Source of the DNA: Coriobacteriales bacterium
GTDB lineage: Bacteria; Actinomycetota; Coriobacteriia; Coriobacteriales; UBA8131
Length of the DNA: 9,413 bases
Direction of reading: 5' to 3'
Assembly (NCBI GenBank): GCA_031267175.1
Contig: JAIRZP010000204.1
Location: 1 to 9,413, forward strand
The notes under the pieces are model-generated. The model was not told the origin of the DNA. It worked only from the letters and a program-made list of their open reading frames with translations, and did not search any database. The translations under genes were made by a program, and so were the position numbers. The number at the start of each line of letters is the position of its first letter. The stretch's first letter is position 1. This document shows, in pieces, positions 1 to 5,695 of this stretch.

Positions 1-188
1 TTAACGACGAAAGGACTCGAACCTGTGAAGGGCGCGGGCGTTAAGAAGCGTGCCAGTGGCACGCTTTAGCCCGTGCTCGCGAACGAGCGGAGCGAGAGAG
101 CAGGGTGCGAATTTGCGCAGCAAATACGCACGAGTCCTTTCGTCCGTACCACGTCGCAGTCCACTGCGCTAGGCTTCGCTTCAGCCAA
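1..188. repeat. Structured intergenic repeat, copy 1 (cut by the window edge or starting at it)
   Basis: This non-coding unit recurs at 309-496 with no indels and about seven substitutions. A core is bounded by a perfect 14-bp terminal inverted repeat, GACGAAAGGACTCG at 6-19 and its reverse complement at 131-144. Inside it lie three more inverted repeats: AAGCGTGCC/GGCACGCTT (46-54 and 58-66), GCTCG/CGAGC around CGAA (75-88), and GTGCG-a-ATTTGC/GCAAAT-a-CGCAC (105-131) with one A-A mismatch. A further 44 bp beyond the core (145-188) is also conserved between copies. The shape resembles a MITE-like or REP-like element. No transposase or convincing coding frame is present. Whether the unit continues to the left of position 1 cannot be seen. 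Confidence 0.85.
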
Positions 189-308
189 ACACGCTGAAGC
201 TGCGCGCGCTCCGTGACTGCTCCTTCTCCCCACAACGCTCACTCGCTTCGCTCGCTCAAGCGTTGCGGGGGCCCCAAAAGAGGCCTTCTGGCCTCCTGAG
301 GATTGTTC
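189..308. other. Spacer between the two repeat copies, rich in hairpins
   Basis: No gene is supported here. CCCCACAACGCT (228-239) pairs with AGCGTTGCGGGG (259-270) as a 12-bp stem with one G-T wobble. The loop is made of short CGCT/CTCG runs. The candidate terminator hairpin at 276-298 follows. With the flanking repeat copies, almost all of 1-496 can fold into stems. Confidence 0.6.
276..298 (-). terminator. Candidate intrinsic terminator, minus strand
   Basis: Read on the minus strand, GAGGCC-AGAA-GGCCTC forms a perfect 6-bp GC-rich stem (280-295). It extends to about 8 bp with one G-U wobble and is followed directly by TTTT. The plus-strand reading has no T run, so it would act on leftward transcription. 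The nearest leftward gene is the AraC regulator ending at 549, whose transcript would first pass through repeat copy 2. The T run is short, so strength is uncertain. Confidence 0.45.
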
Positions 309-496
309 TTAACGACGAAAGGACTCGAACCTGTGAAGGGCGCGGGCGTTAAGAAGCGTGCCAGTGGCACGCTTTAGCCCGTGCTCGCGAACGAGCGGAG
401 CGAGAGAGCAGGGTGCGGATTTGCGCAGCAAATACGCACGAGTCCTTTCGTCCGCACCACGTCGCAGTCTACGGCGCTGAGCTCCGCTTCAGCCAA
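309..496. repeat. Structured intergenic repeat, copy 2
   Basis: This copy aligns to 1-188 at a constant offset of 308 bp. The terminal inverted repeat lies at 314-327 and 439-452, and the main hairpin at 354-374 is unchanged. Differences cluster in the tail (470-484), outside the inverted-repeat core, plus one change in the loop-side mismatch of the third stem and one just beyond the right terminus. Preservation of the stems with changes outside them hints at selection on structure, but two copies are too few to prove it. It lies about 50 bp past the 3' end of the AraC regulator. Confidence 0.85.
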
Positions 497-548
497 GATA
501 GCTGCTGCTGATTCTGTGCTGTGGAGGGGTATTCCTCCGAGTGGCTGG
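497..548. other. Short region between repeat copy 2 and the AraC stop codon
   Basis: A small hairpin, GGAGG/CCTCC around a 6-nt loop, lies at 523-538, about 10 bp downstream of the regulator's stop codon on the minus strand. It has no T run on either strand, so it is at best an RNA 3'-end structure rather than a canonical terminator. Confidence 0.35.
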
Positions 549-1478
549 CTACTCACCGCGTTGCGTAAGCGCACGAGGGCTGAAGCCGAACCGTTTGCGA
601 AACGCCTGCGAGAAATGGCTGATGTTTGTGTAGCCAACGGCAAAGGCCGACTGCCCCACGTTGTGGGAGCCGTTCTGAAGCAGCGAGAAAGCCCTTTCCA
701 GCCTTTGCTCTCTGACGAACTCATAGACGGTTTTACCAAAATAGTGCTTGAAGGAGCGCTTGAGCTTGCAGTCATTTATCTGGATCATGCGGGAGAGCTC
801 CAAAAGGGATGGGGGAGACTCCAGGCGGCTCAGCAGTATCTCACGAGCCAGGATCAGGCGCTCCACATCGGTCCTGGAGAGTCTGTTGAGGCGCGCATCA
901 GGCTGTTTGTTGCCAAACAGCCTCCCGATATTCAATGACAGCAGCTCCAGTATCTGGCTTTCCAACAAAAGATGATCCATCTTGTCTGTTCCTGGGTCAA
1001 AGCTGCGATCCAAGCTGCTCAGGATGCGTTCTTCCCGGGCGTCACTCTGAAAGGCGCAACAATGGTAGGCGCCCTTTTGAAAGGAATCGAATCCCGCGCT
1101 GTTATCGCCACAGACTGCCTGGCAGAATCCATCGAAGGCCTTCGGGCCAACCCAGATGGAGTAAAACCTCACCTCGTCCCCGCGGGCATATTCGGAATGC
1201 CCGGAAGTCTGCTCCAAAAAGCCCAGTGAGGCATAGCCAGGCCTGAACTCCACCGGCCTTCGATCCACCTCTCCGCATATCATCTCCTTGCGGTTGTAGG
1301 AAAGCTCAAACAAGGGGGCTGTTGTCCCCGTTTCTCGTTCTGTTCGTTCTGGCAGGGTACCAAAAGACACCATGATGTGCAGGTCGGGGCGTACCGTTAT
1401 GCACTCACGGGGAAATATGTCCGACCTCTCAAACTGTAACGGCAGATACAAAGGCCTGTCACCAGCTTTCAATCTCAT
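549..1478 (-). CDS. AraC-family transcriptional regulator of the adjacent iron-chelate importer
   Basis: A 309-residue DNA-binding regulator. The C-terminal third carries the two helix-turn-helix units of the AraC/XylS family. The first spans about residues 222-248 (SLLELSRMIQINDCKLKRSF). The second spans about 273-301 and contains the hallmark GYTNISHFSQAFRKRFGFSP. The N-terminal 200 residues look like a divergent ligand-sensing domain. The start is ATG at 1478; its Shine-Dalgarno is weak. It is divergent from a complete siderophore-type ABC operon, the arrangement seen for PchR, YbtA and similar regulators that activate uptake when the ferric chelate is present. That role is inferred from context. 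A near-consensus minus-strand promoter lies at 1556-1584. Direct repeats at 1499-1533 would fall inside its 5' leader, suggesting autoregulation. The gene ends close to a structured repeat, and the first good terminator is between the repeat copies. Confidence 0.93.
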   Translation of the reverse strand: MRLKAGDRPLYLPLQFERSDIFPRECITVRPDLHIMVSFGTLPERTERETGTTAPLFELSYNRKEMICGEVDRRPVEFRPGYASLGFLEQTSGHSEYARGDEVRFYSIWVGPKAFDGFCQAVCGDNSAGFDSFQKGAYHCCAFQSDAREERILSSLDRSFDPGTDKMDHLLLESQILELLSLNIGRLFGNKQPDARLNRLSRTDVERLILAREILLSRLESPPSLLELSRMIQINDCKLKRSFKHYFGKTVYEFVREQRLERAFSLLQNGSHNVGQSAFAVGYTNISHFSQAFRKRFGFSPRALTQRGE

Positions 1479-1498
1479 GTTGCGTCCAGTGTTCCGTC

Positions 1499-1533
1499 CA
1501 GGGGCAAAGAAAATCCGTGCAGGGGCAGAAAAG
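1499..1533. promoter_or_regulatory. Direct repeats, candidate AraC-family operator
   Basis: CAGGGGCA occurs at 1499-1506 and again at 1520-1527. The spacing is exactly 21 bp, two helical turns, and each copy is followed by an A-rich AGAAAA or GAAAAG stretch. Paired same-direction sites of this spacing are typical of AraC-family activators. The second copy abuts the weak -35 of the operon promoter, the position expected for activation by contact with RNA polymerase. It also lies downstream of the regulator's own promoter. The assignment to the adjacent regulator is inference. Confidence 0.6.
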
Positions 1534-1560
1534 CGACAGTCGAACCCTCATACTTATAAT
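1533..1560 (+). promoter_or_regulatory. Promoter of the ABC importer operon
   Basis: There is a perfect -10, TATAAT, at 1555-1560. The best -35 is GCGACA at 1533-1538, sharing only GACA with the consensus at 16-bp spacing. A strong -10 with a poor -35 next to the paired direct repeats is the usual design of an activator-dependent promoter. The predicted transcript start is about 1567, leaving a leader of roughly 100 nt before the ATG at 1669. Confidence 0.6.
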
Positions 1561-1584
1561 AGTTAGATGGTGCTAACAAGTCAA
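1556..1584 (-). promoter_or_regulatory. Promoter of the AraC-family regulator
   Basis: On the minus strand TTGACT (plus 1579-1584) and TATTAT (plus 1556-1561) are separated by exactly 17 bp. Each hexamer is one base off the sigma-70 consensus. The -10 overlaps the -10 of the opposing operon promoter almost base for base, so the two promoters probably compete. The predicted start is about 1549, giving a leader of about 70 nt that includes the CAGGGGCA repeats. Confidence 0.6.
1562..1581. promoter_or_regulatory. Inverted repeat between the divergent promoters, candidate DtxR/IdeR-type iron box
   Basis: GTTAG-N6-CTAAC (1562-1577) is a perfect inverted repeat filling the 17-bp spacer of the regulator promoter. 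It starts 2 bp past the operon -10. Read from 1563, it agrees with the family consensus TTAGGTTAGSCTAACCTAA at 11 of 19 positions, including the TTAG and CTAAC blocks in correct register. A repressor bound here would block both promoters. The visible symmetry is not centred like the consensus, and no repressor gene is in the window, so the protein that binds is unknown. Confidence 0.4.
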
Positions 1585-1633
1585 TATGAGGTTTTGCGCC
1601 GTGGCACAAATGCCCTATGGCATGGGCACCATC
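1566..1633 (+). other. Predicted 5' leader stem of the importer operon
   Basis: GATGGTGC (1566-1573) and GCACCATC (1626-1633) form a perfect 8-bp stem whose left arm starts at the predicted transcript start. The enclosed segment contains a smaller hairpin, ATGCC/GGCAT. The ribosome site at 1656-1662 lies outside the stem. It could stabilise the mRNA 5' end or regulate expression. It does not match any riboswitch class I recognise. Confidence 0.35.
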
Positions 1634-1668
1634 CCTCACACAAGTACCGTATTACAAGGAGGAAGAAA

Positions 1669-2697
1669 ATGGGAAACATGAGAAAGAGGCTCGGTATTCT
1701 GGTATGTCTTGCGCTGGTGACCCTCTTGGGAGCCTTTCTGGTGGCCTGTTCCACCGCGTCGGATGATGCGGGGACAGCAGGACAGGGCCAGGAGGCGCAA
1801 TCCCCGGATGATGGTACGCAAGGCAGCGACACGATTACCGTCGAGGATATGAAGGGGACGGTTGAGATACCTGTCGACCCGCAAGGTCTTGTAGATGTCT
1901 CCGGTTCTGCTGACGAACTGATCATCATGGGCATTCCCTTTATCGCCTCGGCCAACACCAGTATGTACGACGGCGTAACGGTGCCAGCCTATCTTCAGGA
2001 TTACTTTACCGCGAACAAAGTCGAGACGGTCGGCAACTACGGGGGGACGACGGATCTCAATCTGGAGAAGATCGCGGAGCTGAAGCCGGATCTCATCATC
2101 ATGAATATCCGGCATGAGAAGGTGTATGACCAGCTGAAGGCTATCGCTCCTACCGTCATGCTGAGTGATGACATCAATTTCATCAACTGGAGAGGCCGCT
2201 TTCAGCAGTTGGGCGAATGGTTTGGCAAAGAGGATAGGGTGAGCGCATGGCTTGCCGACTATGACTCCACGGCCGCCGAGCTCTCCGCGCAGGTGAAAGG
2301 CATCGTCGGCGACGCGACTTTTGCCGTCATCGAGGCCAATTCAGTACACTTCGGCTCCTACTATGTCTATCGGGAGGCGGGGCCGGGAGAGCTTCTTTTC
2401 AGCGAAATGAAGCTGACTCCTTCGGCTGGTGTTCCCGAGGGTGTCTGGGGCGAGGTTGTGGACGCGGAGTATTTCTCGAATATCGACGCAGACCATGTAT
2501 TCTTTTTCAGTGACGACGGGCAGCTTGGAGAGACAGGTGATATGCCTACGTGGCAGAATCTCAAAGCGGTGCAAAACGGGAATGTCTATCTCGGCCTGAA
2601 CAACGAGCAGTACGACATGGCCTACACACCCAACGGAAAGCTCCTCTATATGGAGAAGCTGGCCAACGCCATCATCAATCATACGAATGTTGAGTAG
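1669..2697 (+). CDS. Iron-chelate ABC transporter substrate-binding lipoprotein (FecB/FhuD type)
   Basis: A 342-residue lipoprotein that should capture a ferric siderophore, haem or related chelate outside the membrane and deliver it to the downstream permeases. The chosen ATG at 1669 has a strong AAGGAGG at 1656-1662. Translation from it begins with a classic lipoprotein signal: basic MGNMRKR, a hydrophobic core, then lipobox LVAC with Cys27. An acidic, Gly/Ser/Gln-rich linker runs to about residue 55. The rest is a periplasmic-binding-protein-2 fold, with the conserved NLEKIAELKPDLIIMN segment (131-146) and the W-x-N-L-K-A-V-x-x-G-N-V-Y segment (295-307) near the end. Length is normal for the family. 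It overlaps the first permease by 11 bp, so it is the first gene of a tight operon. The exact ligand cannot be read from the sequence. Confidence 0.93.
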   Translation: MGNMRKRLGILVCLALVTLLGAFLVACSTASDDAGTAGQGQEAQSPDDGTQGSDTITVEDMKGTVEIPVDPQGLVDVSGSADELIIMGIPFIASANTSMYDGVTVPAYLQDYFTANKVETVGNYGGTTDLNLEKIAELKPDLIIMNIRHEKVYDQLKAIAPTVMLSDDINFINWRGRFQQLGEWFGKEDRVSAWLADYDSTAAELSAQVKGIVGDATFAVIEANSVHFGSYYVYREAGPGELLFSEMKLTPSAGVPEGVWGEVVDAEYFSNIDADHVFFFSDDGQLGETGDMPTWQNLKAVQNGNVYLGLNNEQYDMAYTPNGKLLYMEKLANAIINHTNVE

Positions 2698-3688
2698 CGC
2701 ACGGTCGTTTGTACTCATCCTGCTTCTGGGGAGCCTCGCCTTGGTCGCTTCCCTTCTCTTCTCCGTCAGTGTCGGTATTGCCGGCGGAGATCTCCAAACG
2801 CTGTTCCGGACACTCGTTTACGCGGACAGCTCCTCCGACATGGGACGGGTCATGCTGGAGATGCGTATGCCGAGGGTTCTGGCCGCCTGCTTTACCGGAG
2901 CGGCCTTTGCCCTTGCGGGAGCCGTTATGCAGGGAGTCACGCACAATCCCCTCGCAGACGCGGGGCTTTTAGGGATCAACGCCGGCGCCGGTTTCCTTAT
3001 CGCGCTCAGCGCCGTTCTCCTGCCGTCCCTGTCACCTACCGGCAGCATGCTAGTGGCCTTTCTCGGCGCGGCGTTGGCGGTTGTAATGGTGTACGGGCTG
3101 GGAATGGGCAGGCGAAGTGCCGGGCCGATTCGCCTCATCCTGGCGGGCGCGGGAGTAGCGGCGTTTCTGACCGCGCTCAGCCAGGGGATAGCGTTGGGCT
3201 TTGGCCTTGCCAAAGACCTGTCTTTCTGGACAGCGGGCAGCTTATCCGGTATCACCTGGCAACATCTTATCGCGGTCATTCCATGGATAGGCGCGGCGGC
3301 CTTTGTAAGCCTGCTGCTTTCTGAGAAGCTCTCAGTGCTCGCACTGGGAGAAGAAAGCGCTGCGGGGTTGGGGCTGAATATCAGGGCGGTTCGGCTGGTG
3401 GGCCTGGCAACGGTTCTGGTCTTGGCGGGGGCAAGCGTGTCGCTGGTGGGTGGCATCTCTTTCCTCGGTCTGATCGTCCCTCATATGGCGCGTCTGTTGG
3501 TTGGGTCTGACTATCGCAGGCTCATGCCGACATCCGCGCTTTTTGGTGCATTGCTGTTGGTGCTTTCCGACATCGCGGCACGTATGATCCATGCCCCCTT
3601 CGACACCCCCGTGGGCGCATTGGTGGCGGCGCTGGGCGTCCCGGTTTTTTTGGCGCTGACGTATCGAGGAAAGGGGATTGATCGGTGA
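2687..3688 (+). CDS. FecCD-family iron-chelate ABC permease, first subunit
   Basis: A 333-residue integral membrane subunit of a type II (BtuCD-like) importer. It carries the family's signature blocks in order: RMPRVLAACFTGAAFALAGA from residue 60, NPLADAGLLGINAGAG (87-102), WTAGSLSGITW (181-191), the cytoplasmic GEESAAGLGL (221-230) that contacts the ATPase, and GGISFLGLIVPHMARLLVG (255-273). About ten hydrophobic helices are expected, as in the family. The ATG at 2687 lies inside the end of the binding-protein gene and lacks a clear Shine-Dalgarno, so translation is probably coupled. It pairs with the second permease to form the channel. Sequence is complete with no breaks. Confidence 0.93.
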   Translation: MLSSARSFVLILLLGSLALVASLLFSVSVGIAGGDLQTLFRTLVYADSSSDMGRVMLEMRMPRVLAACFTGAAFALAGAVMQGVTHNPLADAGLLGINAGAGFLIALSAVLLPSLSPTGSMLVAFLGAALAVVMVYGLGMGRRSAGPIRLILAGAGVAAFLTALSQGIALGFGLAKDLSFWTAGSLSGITWQHLIAVIPWIGAAAFVSLLLSEKLSVLALGEESAAGLGLNIRAVRLVGLATVLVLAGASVSLVGGISFLGLIVPHMARLLVGSDYRRLMPTSALFGALLLVLSDIAARMIHAPFDTPVGALVAALGVPVFLALTYRGKGIDR

Positions 3689-3709
3689 GTAAAAGGGTCG
3701 ATCGGTGAG
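3680..3709 (+). repeat. Short direct repeat at the permease-permease junction
   Basis: GATCGGTGAG occurs at 3680-3689 and 3700-3709, 20 bp apart. The first copy contains the TGA stop of the first permease and the second contains the GTG start of the next. It probably reflects a small local duplication that set the 16-bp gap between the genes. Confidence 0.6.
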
Positions 3710-4700
3710 GAGGCGCAATCAACAGCGTCGGGCATTTTGGCTTCTTCCTGTGGCGCTTGCCGCCGCTGTCGCAGTGGCCATAAACTGTGGCTACTCGCAG
3801 ATACCCTTTGCCGACATCTTGACCAGCCTTTTAAGGCCAGGCGGCCCCGACGCCTCTGTCGTGCTGTTACAGATCCGCCTGCCGCGGATCATCCTGGCCG
3901 TTTTGTGCGGAATGGGGCTGGCGCTCTCCGGCTGTACGCTGCAGGCGGTTACAGAGAATCCCCTGGCCGATCCGGGCATCCTTGGCATCAATGCGGGAGC
4001 GGGCTTTGCGGTAATGGTCTTTCTCACGGCCTTTCCCGCCTTGCACATAGATACGATGATCTATCAGCCGCTGTTTGCCATGGTGGGAGGGCTCGCGGTT
4101 GCGGTGTTCCTCTTTCGTTTCGCCAAACGAAAGGGGAAGATGCGGCCTGGTTATATGCTGCTGGGAGGCATAGGCGTCTCCGCTGGGTTTTCTGCCTTGT
4201 TGCTTATCATGGCTACCGATATGGAGAACAGCAGCTATCAGTTGGTGGCTCGGTGGCTGGCCGGTAACATCTGGGGCAGCGGCTGGCAGCAGGTTGAGGT
4301 GCTGGTTTTTTACCTGCTGATTCTGACCCCCCTGATTTTAAGCAGGGCATCTGTCCTCGATCTGCTTCTGCTTGGCGAAGACGCCTCCTGCGCTCTGGGC
4401 GTCCGCGTGCAGCGAGAGCGCAAGACGCTCCTTCTCGTGGCAGTCGCTCTGGCAGCCAGCTGCGTTTCTGTCAGCGGCGGGATTGGGTTCATCGGGCTGG
4501 TGGCTCCCCATGTGGCGAGAAGGATCGTAGGCGTACGGCATCGCCTGCTTCTACCGGCCTCCGTGCTGACGGGCGCCCTTCTTCTTCTTGTGGCGGATAC
4601 AGCGGGACGCTCCTTCTTCCAACCGATTGAGATACCGGTCGGTATCGTCATATCCATCTTGTCTGCGCCCTGGTTTCTCTATCTGCTTCGGAAGATATAG
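3705..4700 (+). CDS. FecCD-family iron-chelate ABC permease, second subunit
   Basis: A 331-residue permease, the partner of the preceding gene. Family blocks appear in order: QIRLPRIILAVLCGMGLALS (56-75), NPLADPGILGINAGAG (85-100), RWLAGNIW (183-190), the ATPase-contacting LGEDASCALGV (223-233), GGIGFIGLVAPHVARRIVG (258-276), and EIPVGIVISILSAPWFLYLL at the C-terminus. The start is GTG at 3705, preceded by a weak AAAAGGG at 3691-3697. No ATG gives a better N-terminus, and MRRRNQQRR followed by a hydrophobic helix is typical. It lies 16 bp after the first permease. The two permeases are clearly related but not recent duplicates, consistent with the heterodimeric channels of siderophore importers. 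Confidence 0.93.
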   Translation: MRRRNQQRRAFWLLPVALAAAVAVAINCGYSQIPFADILTSLLRPGGPDASVVLLQIRLPRIILAVLCGMGLALSGCTLQAVTENPLADPGILGINAGAGFAVMVFLTAFPALHIDTMIYQPLFAMVGGLAVAVFLFRFAKRKGKMRPGYMLLGGIGVSAGFSALLLIMATDMENSSYQLVARWLAGNIWGSGWQQVEVLVFYLLILTPLILSRASVLDLLLLGEDASCALGVRVQRERKTLLLVAVALAASCVSVSGGIGFIGLVAPHVARRIVGVRHRLLLPASVLTGALLLLVADTAGRSFFQPIEIPVGIVISILSAPWFLYLLRKI

Positions 4701-4787
4701 GGGAGGCTGGGTGACAGGGCGGCAGAGGTGGTACAACCGGGTGGTCGGTGGCAATGGCGCTTCTTATGATGAAGGTGGTGTTGGCCT
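4701..4787 (+). other. Intra-operon gap before the ATPase
   Basis: An 87-bp gap, unusually long for this otherwise overlapping operon. It is G-rich: GGG runs at 4701-4703, 4709-4711 and 4717-4719, with a fourth at 4739-4741. I see no promoter or terminator. The ATPase ribosome site AAGGTGG lies at 4772-4778. Confidence 0.5.
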
Positions 4788-5585
4788 ATGCAATCCTGTA
4801 TGACGGCAGACAGCCTTTCCGCTGGCTACAACGGTGTGCCGGTCTTTTTCGACTTTGATCTTGAGGTCCCCGCCGGCAAGATCACAACGTTGATTGGGGC
4901 AAACGGCTCCGGAAAATCCACAATCTTAAAGACCATGTCTCGGTTACTTTCCCCAACGGATGGCGCGGTCTATCTGGAAGGGGAGTCCATCCACCGTATG
5001 CCGACAAAGGCCGTAGCCCAGAGACTGGCGCTCCTTCCTCAGGGCTCGCAGACGCCATCAGGTATCACCGTAGAAGACCTTGTGGAGTACGGGCGCTTTC
5101 CCTACCGCAGCAGACTCTCCGGCATGACGGCAGAGGACAGGGAGATCATCCGTTGGGCTCTGGCCTGCACCACGATGACCGAGATGGCGGACAGGGAAAT
5201 GGACCAACTTTCCGGTGGGCAGCGACAGCGTGGCTGGATCGCCATGGCACTGGCCCAGAAAACCGGCATCCTCTTTCTCGACGAGCCTACCACCTATCTG
5301 GACATCTCGCATCAGTTAGAGATATTGCAGCTCCTGCGGCAGCTCAATGAGCAGCAAGGCGTAACGGTTGTTATGGTTTTGCATGATTTGAACCACGCGA
5401 TCATGTTCTCCGACTACCTTGTGGCCATTAAGAACGGCCGCAAACACTGTGCTGGCACGCCGAAGGATGCCATTACGCCCCAGATGCTTGAGGATGTATT
5501 TAACATTGAGGCAGAGGTAATCCAGCATCCGATCCTGGACATACAGGTATGCCTGCCCTACGGCGTGCGTAAGGCCAAGACCTGA
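4788..5585 (+). CDS. Iron-chelate ABC transporter ATP-binding protein (FecE/FhuC type)
   Basis: A 265-residue cytoplasmic ATPase that powers the two upstream permeases. All nucleotide-binding motifs are intact: Walker A GANGSGKST (37-45), Q-loop LLPQ (Gln85), the family-typical GITVEDLVEYGRFPYRSRL (92-110), signature LSGGQRQR (141-148), Walker B ILFLDEP (161-167, catalytic Glu166) and the H-loop His199 in VLHDLNHA. The start ATG at 4788 has AAGGTGG nine bases upstream. A second ATG at 4800 would also give a normal N-terminus but has no ribosome site. It is the last gene of the importer operon. No convincing intrinsic terminator follows in the 110 bp before the convergent gene, so the mode of termination is unclear. 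Confidence 0.95.
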   Translation: MQSCMTADSLSAGYNGVPVFFDFDLEVPAGKITTLIGANGSGKSTILKTMSRLLSPTDGAVYLEGESIHRMPTKAVAQRLALLPQGSQTPSGITVEDLVEYGRFPYRSRLSGMTAEDREIIRWALACTTMTEMADREMDQLSGGQRQRGWIAMALAQKTGILFLDEPTTYLDISHQLEILQLLRQLNEQQGVTVVMVLHDLNHAIMFSDYLVAIKNGRKHCAGTPKDAITPQMLEDVFNIEAEVIQHPILDIQVCLPYGVRKAKT

Positions 5586-5651
5586 AGGTCATTGATAAAC
5601 CGAGGGCATCCATTGTCTGGAAGGGTGTGGATTGTATCATTTGATGGAAGC

Positions 5652-5670
5652 TTAGCCTAGCCTAGCCTCC
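5652..5670. repeat. Triple TAGCC tandem repeat between convergent genes
   Basis: TAGCC is repeated three times without gaps (5653-5667). The 19 bases from 5652 match the DtxR/IdeR consensus TTAGGTTAGSCTAACCTAA at 14 positions, partly because the repeat itself resembles the box. It lies between two gene 3' ends with no promoter nearby, so a regulatory role is doubtful. Confidence 0.4.
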
Positions 5671-5695
5671 GTTTTTCACGCTACTTTCCCGACAC

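Noticed and set aside
5..30. T-arm-like GGTTCGAGTCC on the minus strand in both repeat copies, suggesting a tRNA or tRNA-derived att site
   Set aside because: The flanking bases do not form a 5-bp T stem, and no anticodon arm or acceptor partner lies at the right distance. The same bases are explained by the 14-bp terminal inverted repeat.
1..496. CRISPR array or tandem satellite
   Set aside because: Only two units are seen, each 188 bp long with a 120-bp spacer. CRISPR repeats are short and regularly spaced, and no cas gene is present.
381..938. 185-codon plus-strand open frame
   Set aside because: It begins inside repeat copy 2 and runs antisense through the well-supported AraC helix-turn-helix region. 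It has no family features.
1567..1668. Upstream ATG extension of the binding-protein gene
   Set aside because: It would put 34 extra residues before the lipoprotein signal, starts at the predicted transcript start and lacks a ribosome site. AAGGAGG sits six bases before the ATG at 1669.
2818..3456. Long minus-strand open frames across the permease genes
   Set aside because: They are antisense shadows of high-GC coding sequence. The plus-strand frames carry all the FecCD motifs.
4754..4858. 34-codon open frame in the gap before the ATPase, running into it
   Set aside because: It has no ribosome site of its own or recognisable sequence, and overlaps the ATPase in another frame. Chance is the simplest explanation.
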